Assembly (NCBI GenBank): GCA_003868215.1
Contig: QWDQ01000065.1
Coordinates: 62,001-126,000 of the forward strand
Direction of reading: 5' to 3'
Source of the DNA: Pseudophaeomoniella oleicola
Taxonomy: Eukaryota; Ascomycota; Eurotiomycetes; Phaeomoniellales; Phaeomoniellaceae
DNA length: 64,000 nt
Part shown: piece by piece, positions 21,852-33,910 of the stretch
How positions within the stretch are numbered: position 1 is the first letter of the stretch
How the letters are laid out: the number at the start of each line of letters is the position of its first letter
Notes under the pieces: model-generated
What the model saw: only the letters and a program-made list of their open reading frames with translations
Told to the model about the DNA's origin: nothing
Databases searched by the model: none
Made by a program: the position numbers and the translations under genes

Positions 21852-24457
21852 TCAAAGCCCTTTCCAAGCACTCTTCGCGACACAGTCGACCTTCTTCTTG
21901 GTCGGTTTCGCAAACCCAAGCATGCGCAGCTCAGCCAACGACCGGTAAAATAATGCGAGGCCCATGCGTTCGTCCATGATAGTGGGAGCATCTCCGTCTT
22001 CTCCGTGTTCGTTTTCGTGTTCGTCCTTTTTATTGGAGGGCTCGGCTTCTTTTTGGGGACTTTCGCTTTCCACTTCGTCTCCATCCTCCTCCGCCTCCTC
22101 GACGGCAGCGGACGACTCGTGCTCTTCTTTTGGTTTGATGACGTTCCAAAAGGCCTCCCAGAGATCTCGCACGTTGACTAGCGCGCCGGCTTCGCACCAC
22201 AGGCGCCACAGGATGGATGTGGCTGGCTGCGTGGCGCGGACTTCATCGTCGCGGATGCCCTTACAGCATTCGCAGCCGAGGTAGTCACATGGCAACGTCA
22301 AGGCTCGCTCGATGGAGTATCGAGGACGAGGGGTGAATGAGGTCGAAATTGGGTTTTTAGCGGAGTAGATGAAGACTTCAGACATGAACAGCTCGGCCGG
22401 CCAGATTAAGTATGCATTGAAATGCGATGAGAGAAGGCGATGGAAACGATTGAGAATGGTGGTGTACTTCGTTTCGATGGGTGAAACTTTCTTGGGGGTA
22501 GTTGAAATAGTGATCTTGTTGTCGTGAGACACGGTAGTATGGGTTGATGTGCGGGTGTCATGTGTACTTCGAATGTTCGACGTTGGACCCTCCACCGAAG
22601 ATAGCAGTTTCTGCAGATCATTGCTGATCCTGAGGACTTCTTCATCCAGTGCAGAATCGTGAGACTCCCACTCGAAGGAGAGCCGGAGGAGCACGTCCGC
22701 GGGAAGTCTCTTGATATAGAGCATGAGTTCGCGATACGTAGGATTCTCGGTGAATCTGGCGGACATGGCAGCGACGAATAGGTCCGCGAAGCACAATTTA
22801 TCGTTGCTTTTGCCTGAAAACAATACGGCTAAAATATTACGAACATCGTCTAATGCTGCGCAAAACTTTTGCATTGACAGCTGTCCGGCTCTGATACCTT
22901 TCATAGCGTGAACTAGAAGAAAGGAGTCTTCCTCAAGGAGCCTTTTGGCGAACTTGAAATCCCGACCGTGGATGCTCTGTTCAACATGTCTGTAATGATC
23001 ATTAGCCGTTATCGACCAGCTGTAACAAATGACATACGAGCGAAAGGAAGAGGTGTTTCGGACTACTTCACAAATATATTTCGTGCCTTCTCCGGCTCGT
23101 ATCGGTGAAGTATTGAGGAGGGCCGTCAATGGGTCCGCAAAGCAATGGCTCATTAATGCATACTTTTCCGAATCAGCCGTGTAACGTAGACACCGACGAC
23201 GTTTCACATACCTTCAGGGACAGCGCGACAGATTCGGGGGTCGCCAACTGTTCCTTGGATTGCTCTGATAGGGCTCGTGTGACGTCCGTGCCATACCATA
23301 CTTGCGTATTCTCTCCAAGGCAGATCGCTTTGAATATATCTTGGAAACTGTCGTTGTGGCCTTCCAAATGAAACTCTTTCCCGTAGAGCATCTGGACAGC
23401 TGCACTCGGGAGGCGACCCTCAAGGAGTTCGATGGAGGTCGCAACCTGGAGAAAGAGAACGAACGGGATACGATCAACCCATGCACTACCTTTGTTAGCC
23501 TTATAGAGACGAATAATGCTATTCTGGTTTACACACCGCAGGACTGAAAGCAACTCCGTCAGGAGATGGTTCTCGAAAGCCTCAGTGTCAGTGAGAGATA
23601 TCACGACTCGGTCGAGACCTTTTATTTGTACAAAACGATGGAGGAGTTCAAGATCATAATTCAAGGGTATTGATTTCTGCATACAGTCAGCAGTGCCAGG
23701 AAAAGACCCAAATAATCGAACCTTGTGCTGATTTACGAACGCTTGATATCCGTCTACGCCGTCAATTTGGACAATAACTCCCCTTATGATGGCTTTCAAG
23801 GCCAACTTGAGGTTCGATGCTTGGCCTGATCCCATCTGCAGGAGACAAATATGCTGATTCTTCCATGATTTCTCTAAGTTGCCAAGAAGTTTATATTGCG
23901 CCGTTGCACTTGTACCTAATCTCACCAATGCAGCAGGCAGCCTGCCTTCGGTACTAGCCCATGTCAGATGTTGTTTTGAGGAGATGAAGTAAAACTTACA
24001 TGTCCGGTCTTGCACTGCGGACAAATGCATCGAGTGATTCGACTGTGTTCGTGTCAAAGCGATCCAGAATAGCCTCGTTATTGTTAGAGTGATTCAAAAG
24101 GCTTCACGATCTGTCATACCGATATAGTCTCTTGCTGTTGCGTCCAGACATTATTGAACGTTCGTTGTCTTATCGCCGATATCTCCTCCGGCTCAACCCC
24201 TCCTGACAGCCTTGGAAAAGTATAGTGGTCTTCATGCCTTTCGGCCGTAGGACCTGAGATCTTTCTGCGCTTCAAAGCAGGCTCTGCCTGTTCTCCGTCA
24301 TCACGAACGGGGTTGTATACGAAGGCACTCTATATGGGGTTCAGTAGCGAGTTCCGAGAAGTCAATGTAGGCTGCCTACCTGATGTGCTAGATCATCCAA
24401 TGATGATATCTCCTCATCTTCATCAAAATCGACCTCATGTCCTCCGTTAGCAGACAT
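21852..24457 (-). CDS. ORC3: Origin recognition complex subunit 3
   Basis: Subunit of the six-protein complex that marks replication origins and loads Mcm2-7. I read six exons on the minus strand: 24380-24457, 24120-24329, 24000-24073, 23212-23953, 23039-23162 and 21852-22990, all GT-AG and in phase, giving about 788 residues. A 45-base stretch at 23677-23721 (GTTCGA to a TGCTGAC branch site and CAG) may be a further intron; its removal keeps the frame. Family signs: the acidic N-terminus, an N-terminal ATPase-like domain with ALVRLGTSATAQYKLLGNL and YDLELLHRFV, DRVVISLTDTEAFENHLLTEL, and the helical/winged-helix part with KYALMSHCFADPLTALLN and the C-terminal LFYRSLAELRMLGF. It shares a 196-base divergent promoter with the PPR-type gene. 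Confidence 0.9.
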
Positions 24458-24653
24458 AGTATACTTACTACCTTGCCAGTTGACACTGAAGTGTTGTAGA
24501 AACGCGTCCCGTGTAGAGTGTAGAGTGTTCGCGCTTTCGAGGTCCCCACATGATCTCATCTGGGGAAATTGGCCCCTGGAACTTTTTTTTCTCAGGTCAG
24601 GAACTTCATTCTGTACAGCGTCGACTACGAATCGTTTCACGCAAGTGTCTCAC
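24458..24653. promoter_or_regulatory. Compact bidirectional promoter of ORC3 and the PPR gene
   Basis: Only 196 bases separate the two proposed start codons, so both genes must share regulatory sequence here. A poly-T tract lies near 24585-24592. Confidence 0.6.
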
Positions 24654-27254
24654 ATGTCGAGTCGGAAGCTGTCCCTACAAATATGGCGGTTGCAACGACT
24701 GACTCATATTCAGAAAGCTCTGCGACCTCCCGATCTCAACATTACCCAAGCGATACAACGAGCTGCGACATGCACCAACAGCAATGTTCGCCAAAGATGT
24801 TATTCTACCAAACGTGACACCGATTTTGAGGTGCGAGAGTTCGTACGCAAATCGCCAGACAGCGATGAGACTGTAGAAGTTGAGCCAGACGCTCAAGTCA
24901 AAGCAGAAGCGGAGATTCTACGCACCGAAGTTGAAGACCTACGAAAGGAGATTGAAGAGCTACAGCATGGGCCCTTCGCTCCCAACAGTGAATTTATGAG
25001 AGCGTTGCCATCTGACTTGCGAGAAAAAGTCTTGCAAGCTTTGAAAGAACGTGGGGATACGGAGCCAGTGGACCTTGATCTAAAGGAAGATATCGATGAT
25101 GAATTTTTCGATAAAATCGTGAAGCAATCAGATGCTGAATTCGACAATCCCCTTCGAAGCGACCCTGAGGAAGAAGCAGAACGTCCAAAACCATCGGTCA
25201 GTCTCTCCTTACCAAGGAGGAGCAAGATATTTGTAACAAAATTCAACGATGCGCTCGATAAAGTAAGCGACAACCCGGGAGGTGAAGCGTCGCAGTCGGA
25301 GATGTGGAAAGCGTATGTTCGCTGTAAGAATCACGTACCAGGATTTGCGGAAATGGTTACGGACGAGGTTTGGGATGTTCTCTGGGCATCACAATCAAAA
25401 CACCCACAGAGATCGAAGCACTTGTCGGTGCTGGCCGAGGACATTCTAGAGAGCGGTAATCTATTAACAGGTGCTCAGTGGGTCGACTATGTGGAGTGCC
25501 TTCATAGTGGAGGTAACCCAGCTCGGGCGTTGGAAAAATGGGAAGAAGTGAGCGACGTCCTCGACTCGGATCCAGATGCAAGAATACCGTCTCTGTATCT
25601 TGGTATCCTCTTGTACTCGGAAAATGGCCAGCCAGAAGAAGCTGTGAAACTTACGACCTTAAACGCAGATCTCAGGCTACCTGCTCGGTCTTTGATTCCT
25701 GTCATTACTGCTTTCGCGAAGCAGAAAACCGAAGGCAGCGCTGAAAAAGCGTGGGCTTTGTATTTGAGGGTGAAATCCGATGTTCAGAATGAATTGTCAA
25801 TGCAAGATTACGAAGAGATCAGCACAGCCCTTCTCACCGCAGATGAACCCGACCTTGCGCTGGCCGTCTTCAAAGACATGTTGGTACACCGGGAAGCTTC
25901 TTCCAAGGATTCACTGTCACTCTTCAGAGCAGCGCACGGTTACCTCAACGAGCTCCAAGCAGAGAAGATCTCCGAGGATGATGTCAACAGAATCTCACTG
26001 GCAGCATTGACAGTGTTACCACGCTCTTTCCAAAACAAATATTTCTATGCCAGCTGGATCAAAAAGCTGCTTGGCCTCGGTAATGTTGATGCAGCAGCAA
26101 CAGTAATCGAGCTTATGTATGCACGTGGTGTCAAACCAGACGCGAAGCATTTGAACGGTGTAATTGGGGCCTACTTTCGGCAGGGCAGTGAATCCTCTCA
26201 GCAAAAAGCGGAAGCGTTGGCTTGGTCAATGATTGAGCAGCGGTTTCAATTTGCCAAGCAACGAGCAAGTCGCCCTGCGGCAGGGGAAAGGTTCAGTCCA
26301 CAGCAGATCGTAGTTGCCCGACCAGTTCCGATCGCCACAATTGAGACTTTTTCTATCCTACTACAATCCTACTTGGACAGAGGTCTTACAGAGAAAGCAA
26401 AACATCTAATGGATGGTCTTGAGTTAGCCGAGATCAAGCCAGATGCTTTTATACTCAACCAGTGGATGCTTTCGCATTTGCGCAAAGGGCGTGTTGACTT
26501 GGCTTGGGAGTCTTTCACGACCTACAGAGCAATGGGGGTCAAATCTGATCTTCAAACTTTCGCGTGCCTTTTCGACTGCGGCAAGGTCCAGTACGAACGC
26601 TTCCAGAGTATTGATACACCACAGTTTCCTAGAGCCAGAGCTCTGTTTTATGAGTTGAGTATGTGGCTTCGCAGTCAAACCACCTCTCGACGGCAGCAAG
26701 TCAAGGAGCAATTTTCAAAGGATCTGTATGATCAGATTGTACGTTGCTTTTGCCTCTCACATGATCTTAGGGGAGGTTTATGTGCTTTGCACGGCCTTAA
26801 AGATTACTTCGACACCCTCCCAGATGCAAACACGGTGCGAATGGTTCTGCTCTCGGTTGCGCGTCATCTCGGGGCCGGTGATGCTGGCACGTCAGAAGCG
26901 GAACCCTTGTCTGAGAGACACGCTTCTCGAGTCCCTCGAAGACGACGAGCGCAGAACCCCAGAGCCTCGCTCGATAAGGTCACGATGTTATTCAATGCTG
27001 TAGCTGGCCGGAAGGAAGCGAAACTCGTTGGCGAAGGCCCGAATTTAGCGATGCGCGACGAGATTGAGAAGGCCGAGTTACAACTTGAAATCCTCTCGGA
27101 ATTTCTTGTCATTGTGCTGGCACGCAATGTGCCACCAACCGAATCGAGGAGTATACAAGCGCTCGGTGACCATATCGAACGAGTCGCCGAGTCGATGGGT
27201 GTGATGGCCGTCACTATAGATTGGAGTGATGTTGAGCAAGATCTGAACAATTAA
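24654..27254 (+). CDS. Mitochondrial PPR-type protein, possibly CIA84-like
   Basis: Single-exon frame of 866 residues from the Met at 24654. The N-terminus is rich in Arg, Leu and Ser with no acidic residue for about 30 positions (MSSRKLSLQIWRLQRLTHIQ), as in mitochondrial presequences; an upstream in-frame Met at 24480 lies in the shared promoter and is less likely. An acidic coiled segment (about 80-115) is followed by helical repeats of PPR character, clearest in VELMYARGVKPDAKHLNGVI, LMDGLELAEIKPDAFILNQW and ESFTTYRAMGVKSDLQTFA. The overall layout resembles the fungal complex I intermediate-associated protein 84, a PPR protein needed for membrane-arm assembly; that assignment is from memory and not certain. 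It could equally be another organellar RNA-binding PPR protein. Confidence 0.8.
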   Translation: MSSRKLSLQIWRLQRLTHIQKALRPPDLNITQAIQRAATCTNSNVRQRCYSTKRDTDFEVREFVRKSPDSDETVEVEPDAQVKAEAEILRTEVEDLRKEIEELQHGPFAPNSEFMRALPSDLREKVLQALKERGDTEPVDLDLKEDIDDEFFDKIVKQSDAEFDNPLRSDPEEEAERPKPSVSLSLPRRSKIFVTKFNDALDKVSDNPGGEASQSEMWKAYVRCKNHVPGFAEMVTDEVWDVLWASQSKHPQRSKHLSVLAEDILESGNLLTGAQWVDYVECLHSGGNPARALEKWEEVSDVLDSDPDARIPSLYLGILLYSENGQPEEAVKLTTLNADLRLPARSLIPVITAFAKQKTEGSAEKAWALYLRVKSDVQNELSMQDYEEISTALLTADEPDLALAVFKDMLVHREASSKDSLSLFRAAHGYLNELQAEKISEDDVNRISLAALTVLPRSFQNKYFYASWIKKLLGLGNVDAAATVIELMYARGVKPDAKHLNGVIGAYFRQGSESSQQKAEALAWSMIEQRFQFAKQRASRPAAGERFSPQQIVVARPVPIATIETFSILLQSYLDRGLTEKAKHLMDGLELAEIKPDAFILNQWMLSHLRKGRVDLAWESFTTYRAMGVKSDLQTFACLFDCGKVQYERFQSIDTPQFPRARALFYELSMWLRSQTTSRRQQVKEQFSKDLYDQIVRCFCLSHDLRGGLCALHGLKDYFDTLPDANTVRMVLLSVARHLGAGDAGTSEAEPLSERHASRVPRRRRAQNPRASLDKVTMLFNAVAGRKEAKLVGEGPNLAMRDEIEKAELQLEILSEFLVIVLARNVPPTESRSIQALGDHIERVAESMGVMAVTIDWSDVEQDLNN

Positions 27255-28906
27255 ATATACGACGGTCTTACTAGGGATCTATCAACATGCATAGCATCGG
27301 CGTCCTTGTTTGTCTACCTAGTCAACTGTATGATAGTCGCCTTATCTAATATTCCTCTCATTCCTATCCAATCTCTTTCATTCTTTACGACTTCCCTTCA
27401 ATGTCCAAACGCCACCCACTATCCCAATCATCTACCTGACTACTACCTACACATTACCGCACACCTTTCGGCAATTCCCTCGTAATTCTTTCTTACAGTA
27501 ATTAACCCAACCTAATGATACAACAGGACCAAGTCAATAATTGCACTACCTTGATCCATCTAGCTATTAATAGCTGATCCCAATCCCAATCCCCTCGCTC
27601 TTATGTATGCATCTATATAATTACAGTGGAATCCAAAGACTCTGATCTCTAGGTCAGTCCGGGGGTATCGGAAATTCTATCTCCACCCATCCATTTCCCA
27701 CAATGATCTGCTGCCGCAGATTATGTGTTTTTTTTGCTGGCTGGTTCACTCGAACAAATCCGGGGGTTTTCGGTCAGAAGGGTTTATTCATAGTTAAGAA
27801 AAAACGCGGGGGAATAATGGTTAGGTACCTTAGAGATTTAAAAGAGGAGTGAGTACACCTTTCCGACAGGAGAAACAGTGTGTGTTTTTGGGTTATATTT
27901 ATCTACCTTAGGTACCTACTCTTTTATTTCAATTCTTACGGACTGAGAACTGACTCTTGCTGAGATCCTTCTGTTTCGGAACGGTTGTGATTAGGTAGGT
28001 ACTTTACCCCTAATTAAGCCTCCGCGAGTTGTTTCCTCGGTTTTTTCATGTATATATACTCTTCTTTGTGTCCAGGGAGAGAAATGAAGGGAGGTTTATG
28101 TTTCCTTGCTCTTTGTATGCATTTCCTCTTGTCCGAGGTTACTGTAGCTACTGTAGATACCTAAAGTTATTATAAAAGAAACCAGGGATCAATAAATGGA
28201 TGGATGTTCGTCTCTTTGATCTGCGATCAGTGGAGAATCAAGTTTACGTTACCCCAGCTTTTCACGTACAGTAGTACATCCCCAGGGGTTCATGGACAAA
28301 TGGAAACTAAACTGGAAGAGCTTACCTTGTGGATCGACGCTACTTATGCATTCCCTGAGATCCGTATGGATCGATGAAGAGGAGGAGTCTCTGTCTCTTC
28401 CTGGCTGTAATTAGAGAGAGCCTGTTGTGTCGCGATTCGTTTGGATGTTTGACTTCATTGCCGTCCTGTTTTGGTTTGTTTGCGGTGATTGTCCAAGCCT
28501 CCTCTCGGAAACAACACCAGCTGCTTTACTTAGGCTCAAATCACACCACCGGATCTCACCCCATAGGTACCTGGGTATCCAACAAGGTAAGTACCTGATC
28601 CAAGTACCCCGACAACGAGCAATCGGTAAGTCCCACCCCTCCCTCCTTTTTGAGTTCCTGAATGGATGACTCGGGTTCTCGGTTATTGGGTTGTATCTGG
28701 GGGGTAGACGAGGGTACTGCAGCTGCAGACGCAATGCTCATCCTGCGGAAATGTATAAATACGTGTCAGATCTAGGTACGCCTTCTGGCGGTCCACACAT
28801 ATATCCTCCTCCAGAGCCAGCGAATGTATCATCAAAGCGTCAATTATCTTTCAATCTCCGCCTGAGCAAAGGTGTCCAGCAAAAACATCTTCTCCCGTAA
28901 TTCGCA
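27255..28906. other. Spacer with palindromic TACCTTAGGTA-type motifs
   Basis: About 1.65 kb, no supported gene. Motifs of the form TACCTTAGGTACC occur near 27825 and 27905. The final part (28560-28900) is likely promoter of the acetate-transporter-family gene. Confidence 0.5.
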
Positions 28907-29922
28907 ATGCCAAATTTGCAGGACTCGGCGGATCAGGACCTCGAGAAGAACATCTCCCCTCCCGATCGCGTGACCATAGACGAGCCTTATCATCTCGAGG
29001 ACAAAGATGACCGAGATACAGCTTTGCGAAAGATCCGTACCGCCGGCAGTATCTCGGTGTCGCCGGAGCTGTTCGAGAAGATCTACCTATCACCCAAGAA
29101 CAAAGTATCAAATAACCTGCGATCCACAGTCGGCAACCCTACCCCATTGTGCGTGACCAGAAATCCGATTGATTCTTATGGTATACTGACGGTGGTAACT
29201 TTAGGTGCATCGTCGGCTTCATCTTGTCGCTGACCCCATTGTCTAATGTACTGCTAGGCTGGCGTGGTTCTGGGGGTTCCGCTGCTGCAGAGGTGTAAGT
29301 ACATGCTAGGCCCATCTGGCTTGTCTCGAGTTCACGATACCCGTCCCTGTTCTGGTCAGTGCTAACATGTCACAGTGGGGTGTTCTTCTTTTTTGGCGGC
29401 CTTCTGATGGTCATTGGTGGTATACTTGAGTTTATTTTGGGGAACACCTTCCCTTTCGTCGTCTTCGGCAGCTTCGGAGCATTCTGGCTGAGCTTCGGAG
29501 CCACCCTCACCCCCTCTTTCAACGCTGCGGCTGCCTACCAGCCCGGTGAGACTGCGGCGGCGATGTCGAATCCGACGTTCCTGTCAACATATGCATTCTT
29601 CCTTGTGTATATGAGCCTTATGTGCTTCGTTTTCCTTATCTGTTCGGTGAGGACGAACGTCGTCTTTATCGGGATCTTCACGGCTTTGGTCATCACTTTT
29701 GGGTGCCTTGCTGGATCCTACTGGCACTCAGCCATGGGCCATGCTGCTATCGCTCTAAGGGTACAACACGTCGCAGGAGGGTTCGCCTTCGTTGCATCAC
29801 TGCTAGGATGGTACCTGTTCCTCGTCCAGATGTTGGCCAGTGTGGACTTCCCACTGAGCTTGCCGGTTGGTGATACAAGCACATTAATCAAAGGTGCTAA
29901 CGAGAAGAGACACGTGCAATGA
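28907..29922 (+). CDS. GPR1/FUN34/YaaH family acetate transporter
   Basis: Plasma-membrane acetate/ammonium-type transporter of the Ady2/Ato and AcpA family. Three exons: 28907-29148, 29205-29294, 29376-29922, GT-AG, in phase. The soluble N-terminus (about 75 residues) leads to the family signature NPTPL at the first helix, then LCIVGFILSLTPLS, FFFFGGLLMVIGG and LEFILGNTFPFVVFGSFGAF, followed by three more hydrophobic helices for six in total. The second exon supplies the loop GWRGSGGSAAAE. Total length is about 292 residues, usual for the family. The C-terminal tail is short (LIKGANEKRHVQ). In fungi such genes respond to carbon source; no regulatory site is evident here. Substrate (acetate or ammonium) is inferred from the family. 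Confidence 0.93.
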
Positions 29923-30996
29923 TCATAACAGTCTCTTCGGGTCACGTCGTCAAAAGGTGTCGAACTGTGTTTTACATCAAAATTCCGGTGTTAGGATGTA
30001 TAACAGATACATGTTATTTCTCTCGGCTTTCCGACTGTAATTAGTATATGACCTCGTCGCAGGTTTAGATGAGATAATTATCCTATGTTGACTCGGTTCA
30101 TGATGTGATGTACAACAAAATTTATTACTTATCAACAACTTCCCCAAGGGACGTTTGCTTGGCGTACACCTTGATCCCTACGCGGACAGCTGGTAGTACC
30201 ACATATAAACTCAACCGGTTAACTACACGCTGCCGTGACACGTACACATTCTAGCAGCATACTAAGGTAAGGACATGATCACTAGCTAACGTGATGATAC
30301 GTCCATTGTGTTGTTCGTCACACCAAGCTGCCGTCTACAGCGCCGCATGAGCAGTTACTGATCGGTGTTCTAACATGTTATCAAAGGGCACGTGGTCCAT
30401 CCCCATATCAGATGCCGAAAGAGAGACTGTATAACACCGTGAAACCGACACGAGAATGAGGGAGATTAACAGTCACCGGCTGGGAGAAGCACTGCTGCAC
30501 CGGTCAACATAATCCGAGCATGTTGGCAACCAGATACGGGATTGTCGTCGCTGTCGAGGCTGTCGAGGTAGTACTCGGAGTTGACCGGATAAGATCCGGG
30601 GTAAAGATAGAGACACAATCAACCCCGAAGGAATTGAGTAGTCATACCAGACCAGGAAAGTCCATGCGGGATCAACACCCCTCTCAGGGATACGCCTCGG
30701 ACGCCAGATCCTACTCGCCCTACCATCGTACAGTGGAGAGTCAAGGAGTCGATGACGATGGAAGGATTGTGGGCCTGATACCACGGAGTCGAGGTCGAGA
30801 TAAGAGTCACCTTCCCCATTGGTTAGTCCAACATCAGGCATCTCAATCACTTAGGACATATGCGTTCTCACAATTCGAATCATTGCTGACTGACTCCTTC
30901 CGAGCCTCATATAATTATACAGACTGATTTGTTCTCTTTCCTGTAATTTAGCCTATCCAGTGTTCTGTTCCTTTTCCCTAGAGAGCTGTTTGCAAG
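29923..30996. other. Spacer upstream of the amine oxidase
   Basis: About 1.1 kb, no convincing gene. A 135-codon plus-strand frame (30520-30927) overlaps two minus-strand frames and shows no domain. The last 100 bases are a CT-rich promoter and 5' UTR. Confidence 0.5.
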
Positions 30997-33531
30997 ATGA
31001 GTTCACGGCTAGGCCTTGCGGCCGTGACTCTCCTGTCAGTATGGACGTGTGCCCTGTTGTATTTTCAATTCATGCCTACAAACCCAATACTGTCTCTATC
31101 CGTGCCAGGGAGTGTGCATCAATACTATAAGAGTGTCAAACCAAAGGAGATCCGGAAGAATATCTGGGGAGAACTCACACCCGTTGAGGCCGAGGGTCTT
31201 CGTGTCTGGCTCCATGAACGGATACCAAATCTCAACTATGCCGCCAACGCAACCAGCGACGACATACACGTCCAATTAATGGAAATCATACGTCCCAACA
31301 AGACTGATGTCATCCCATATCTGGAAAATGGAGGCCCAGAACCCAAAAGATTCGCGAGGGCGTTGTTTCTGAATGGCACGAACCCAGGTGAATCTTCAAC
31401 GCTTGACGAATACATCGTGGGTCCTCTCCCAGTCAGTGCAGAGACAACGATGGAGCCCTTGACATATTTGTATAATTCTGGTCGTTACCGGACCAAGTCT
31501 CGAGAGGGTGCATACCAGAGTTTCCAGCAATGGTTTGTCGACTTGAGTTTCGAGGTCTATGACATTGCAAATGACTTGTTCAATTTCACCATCAAACCGG
31601 ATGGCTCACCGACTTTCATGGTAGGAAGTGTGGATCCATTCTGGAGTGAAGATGACCGAGATGTCGTATGGCTCGGCTTCTATCAGGATTCCCCTGCAAG
31701 GTCAATCCTACCGCAAAGCCTGTACTTCAAGGTTGATGTTTCAAGTCGAAATGCGTCTGAATGGGAAGTCCTGCAGTGGATGTACAATGATGTCCTGTAC
31801 GATGATCTAGAGGCTCTAAAAACGGCGTGGAAGACACCTGGATTTGTGAAGTTACCACCAAATCTGGATGGTGAATGGACAGAACTGCGCCCTCAATCCA
31901 ATCCGACTGCAGATCTCCCCCCTCCCCCAAAGCTCCAGCAGGCCGGACCTCCACGGTTCTTTGTCGACAAGTCCGAGAACTTCGTCTCATGGCTCAACTT
32001 CACTTTCACGATTGGCTTCAGCCAGATGACGGCAATGACACTCTTCGATATCCGTGTTGATGGCGAGCGTTTAATCTATGAACTGGGATTCCAAGAAGCC
32101 ATGGCCCACTATGCCGGTGACGATCCCAAAATGTCTGGCACGACATACCTCGATTCCTCTTTCGGATTCGGTGCGCTCCTTTCCGAGCTGGTACCTGGAT
32201 ATGACTGTCCCGAATATGCCGAATATATGGGAACCGAGTTCCACCGACAAGAGAAGTCGTACTCACGCAAGAATACCATCTGCGTCTTCGAGAAGCCTAT
32301 GGACTATCCCCTGCAAAGACACTCTGCCAGTTCTTATACAGCTTCATTTGCCAGTACCACTCTTGTGGTGCGTTCCATTGCTACAATTGGCAACTATGAC
32401 TATCTCATTGATTACATCTTCTACGTCGACGGTTCAATAGAGGTCAAAGTCCGTGCCTCCGGGTATATTCAAGGTGCCTACGCCCTCCACAACAAGCTCT
32501 ATGGCTACAAAGTTCGCGAAGCACTCTCGACTGCCATGCATGATCACGTCATCAACTTCAAAGCCGACCTTGACGTCGGCGGCAGCACGGCAAACACCTT
32601 TCAACGCGTAGGAATTACTGAACGTGACATCGAGTATCCGTGGTCGCCATCCAAGCCTCGTCGCACAATGGTCCTTGACCCAAAGAACCTAACGTCAGAA
32701 TCGGAGACATCGCTCCTCTGGCCTCCCAATTCCGGTGCGATGTACCTGATTTCAGCGCCGGAGACGAACTCTTGGGGTGAACTCCGTTCGTACCGTATCT
32801 TACCCGGCACCGGAATCGGCACTCCACCTCACCTGACGATGAGCGACTCCTCCAACCTGCTCGAAGCGGCTCGCTGGGCCGAGCACGACATCTACGTGAC
32901 ACGCCAGCACGACACCGAACCCAGCTCCTGTTCACCCGTCAACGGCTTCACTCCCTCAGACCCACTTGTCCGATTCCGCGACTTCCTCGCCGACAACGAG
33001 ACGCTCGACAATGAGGATCTGGTCCTCTGGTTCAACCTGGGAAGCCACCACATACCTCACACGGGCGACATCCCCAACACCGTGATGATCGGCAGTTCCA
33101 GCTCCGTCATCTTCCAACCCTTCAACTACTGGGACCGAGACCGCGGCATGGACTGGAGTAAAGGCGTCACGATCCAACACCCCGACGGCGACGGCATCCG
33201 CTGGGTCCCCGGCGACAACACCTTCTCCACAACCGAACAAGAAGGCCGCAACGGAAGAGGCGTAGGCCATTACGAAGCCATCACCACACCCGCAGATGAC
33301 AACGACAACGACAACGCCAACAACAACAACAACAACGGCGGCGACCTCCGCGCGCGCCAACAACAACAACAACAACCCTCAACAACAAACCCAGAAGTCG
33401 AATTCTTCGGCCCCACTCGATCCTCCGCCGAACGCGCAGAGGAAATGTCCCGTTTCGAGGACTTCAACGGCTTGAGGACTGGCAAGATGAACAGTTACAT
33501 GCCGATTTTCCGAGACATTGAAGTATTTTAA
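30997..33531 (+). CDS. Copper amine oxidase
   Basis: Oxidises primary amines to aldehydes with release of ammonia and hydrogen peroxide, using copper and the cofactor topaquinone. The 844-residue frame has no intron. A hydrophobic helix at residues 5-26 is a signal or signal-anchor. The cofactor precursor Tyr is in TIGNYDY (about residue 467). Copper ligands are the HDH pair (about 515) and a third His in HHIPHTGDIPNTV (about 685). The catalytic-base Asp lies in TYLDSSFGFG (about 384), and PGYDCPEYAEYM follows with the conserved Cys. Several N-glycosylation sequons support secretion. A low-complexity Asn/Gln stretch at about 768-800 interrupts the C-terminus. C-ending codons dominate after about 32850. 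Converges with NOP14. Confidence 0.93.
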   Translation: MSSRLGLAAVTLLSVWTCALLYFQFMPTNPILSLSVPGSVHQYYKSVKPKEIRKNIWGELTPVEAEGLRVWLHERIPNLNYAANATSDDIHVQLMEIIRPNKTDVIPYLENGGPEPKRFARALFLNGTNPGESSTLDEYIVGPLPVSAETTMEPLTYLYNSGRYRTKSREGAYQSFQQWFVDLSFEVYDIANDLFNFTIKPDGSPTFMVGSVDPFWSEDDRDVVWLGFYQDSPARSILPQSLYFKVDVSSRNASEWEVLQWMYNDVLYDDLEALKTAWKTPGFVKLPPNLDGEWTELRPQSNPTADLPPPPKLQQAGPPRFFVDKSENFVSWLNFTFTIGFSQMTAMTLFDIRVDGERLIYELGFQEAMAHYAGDDPKMSGTTYLDSSFGFGALLSELVPGYDCPEYAEYMGTEFHRQEKSYSRKNTICVFEKPMDYPLQRHSASSYTASFASTTLVVRSIATIGNYDYLIDYIFYVDGSIEVKVRASGYIQGAYALHNKLYGYKVREALSTAMHDHVINFKADLDVGGSTANTFQRVGITERDIEYPWSPSKPRRTMVLDPKNLTSESETSLLWPPNSGAMYLISAPETNSWGELRSYRILPGTGIGTPPHLTMSDSSNLLEAARWAEHDIYVTRQHDTEPSSCSPVNGFTPSDPLVRFRDFLADNETLDNEDLVLWFNLGSHHIPHTGDIPNTVMIGSSSSVIFQPFNYWDRDRGMDWSKGVTIQHPDGDGIRWVPGDNTFSTTEQEGRNGRGVGHYEAITTPADDNDNDNANNNNNNGGDLRARQQQQQQPSTTNPEVEFFGPTRSSAERAEEMSRFEDFNGLRTGKMNSYMPIFRDIEVF

Positions 33532-33910
33532 AAAATCAAATCCGAAAATGGCGAAAACTCGATAGACTGGGGTGGGGGGGGGGGGGGATTGTGTATATTG
33601 AAATGAATGAACGAAAGAAAGAAAGAAGAGATGAATGATTTTCCGGACGGATGGTCGGGGATCGGATTGGACTGACTGAATGAATGGAAAGGTAGAGAGG
33701 AATCTTTTTTTCTTGGATCCATGCATGCATTGATGTAGAAAGATGATACATCTACGTAGAACTTGCAGATATTATGAAGACCGTAAAAGAAGAGAGACAG
33801 AGATAAATATGTATTTCCTTTTGGTATCCACGAAGATAGATAGATAAAATCTGGATGAGAAACCGGTTTCAGGGTCCTTTTGTTTACCGCTACAGCTACT
33901 ACCGCCAGCA
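33532..33910. other. Convergent spacer with G homopolymer
   Basis: 3' ends of the amine oxidase and NOP14 genes. A run of 14 G lies at 33574-33587. No gene. Confidence 0.65.
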
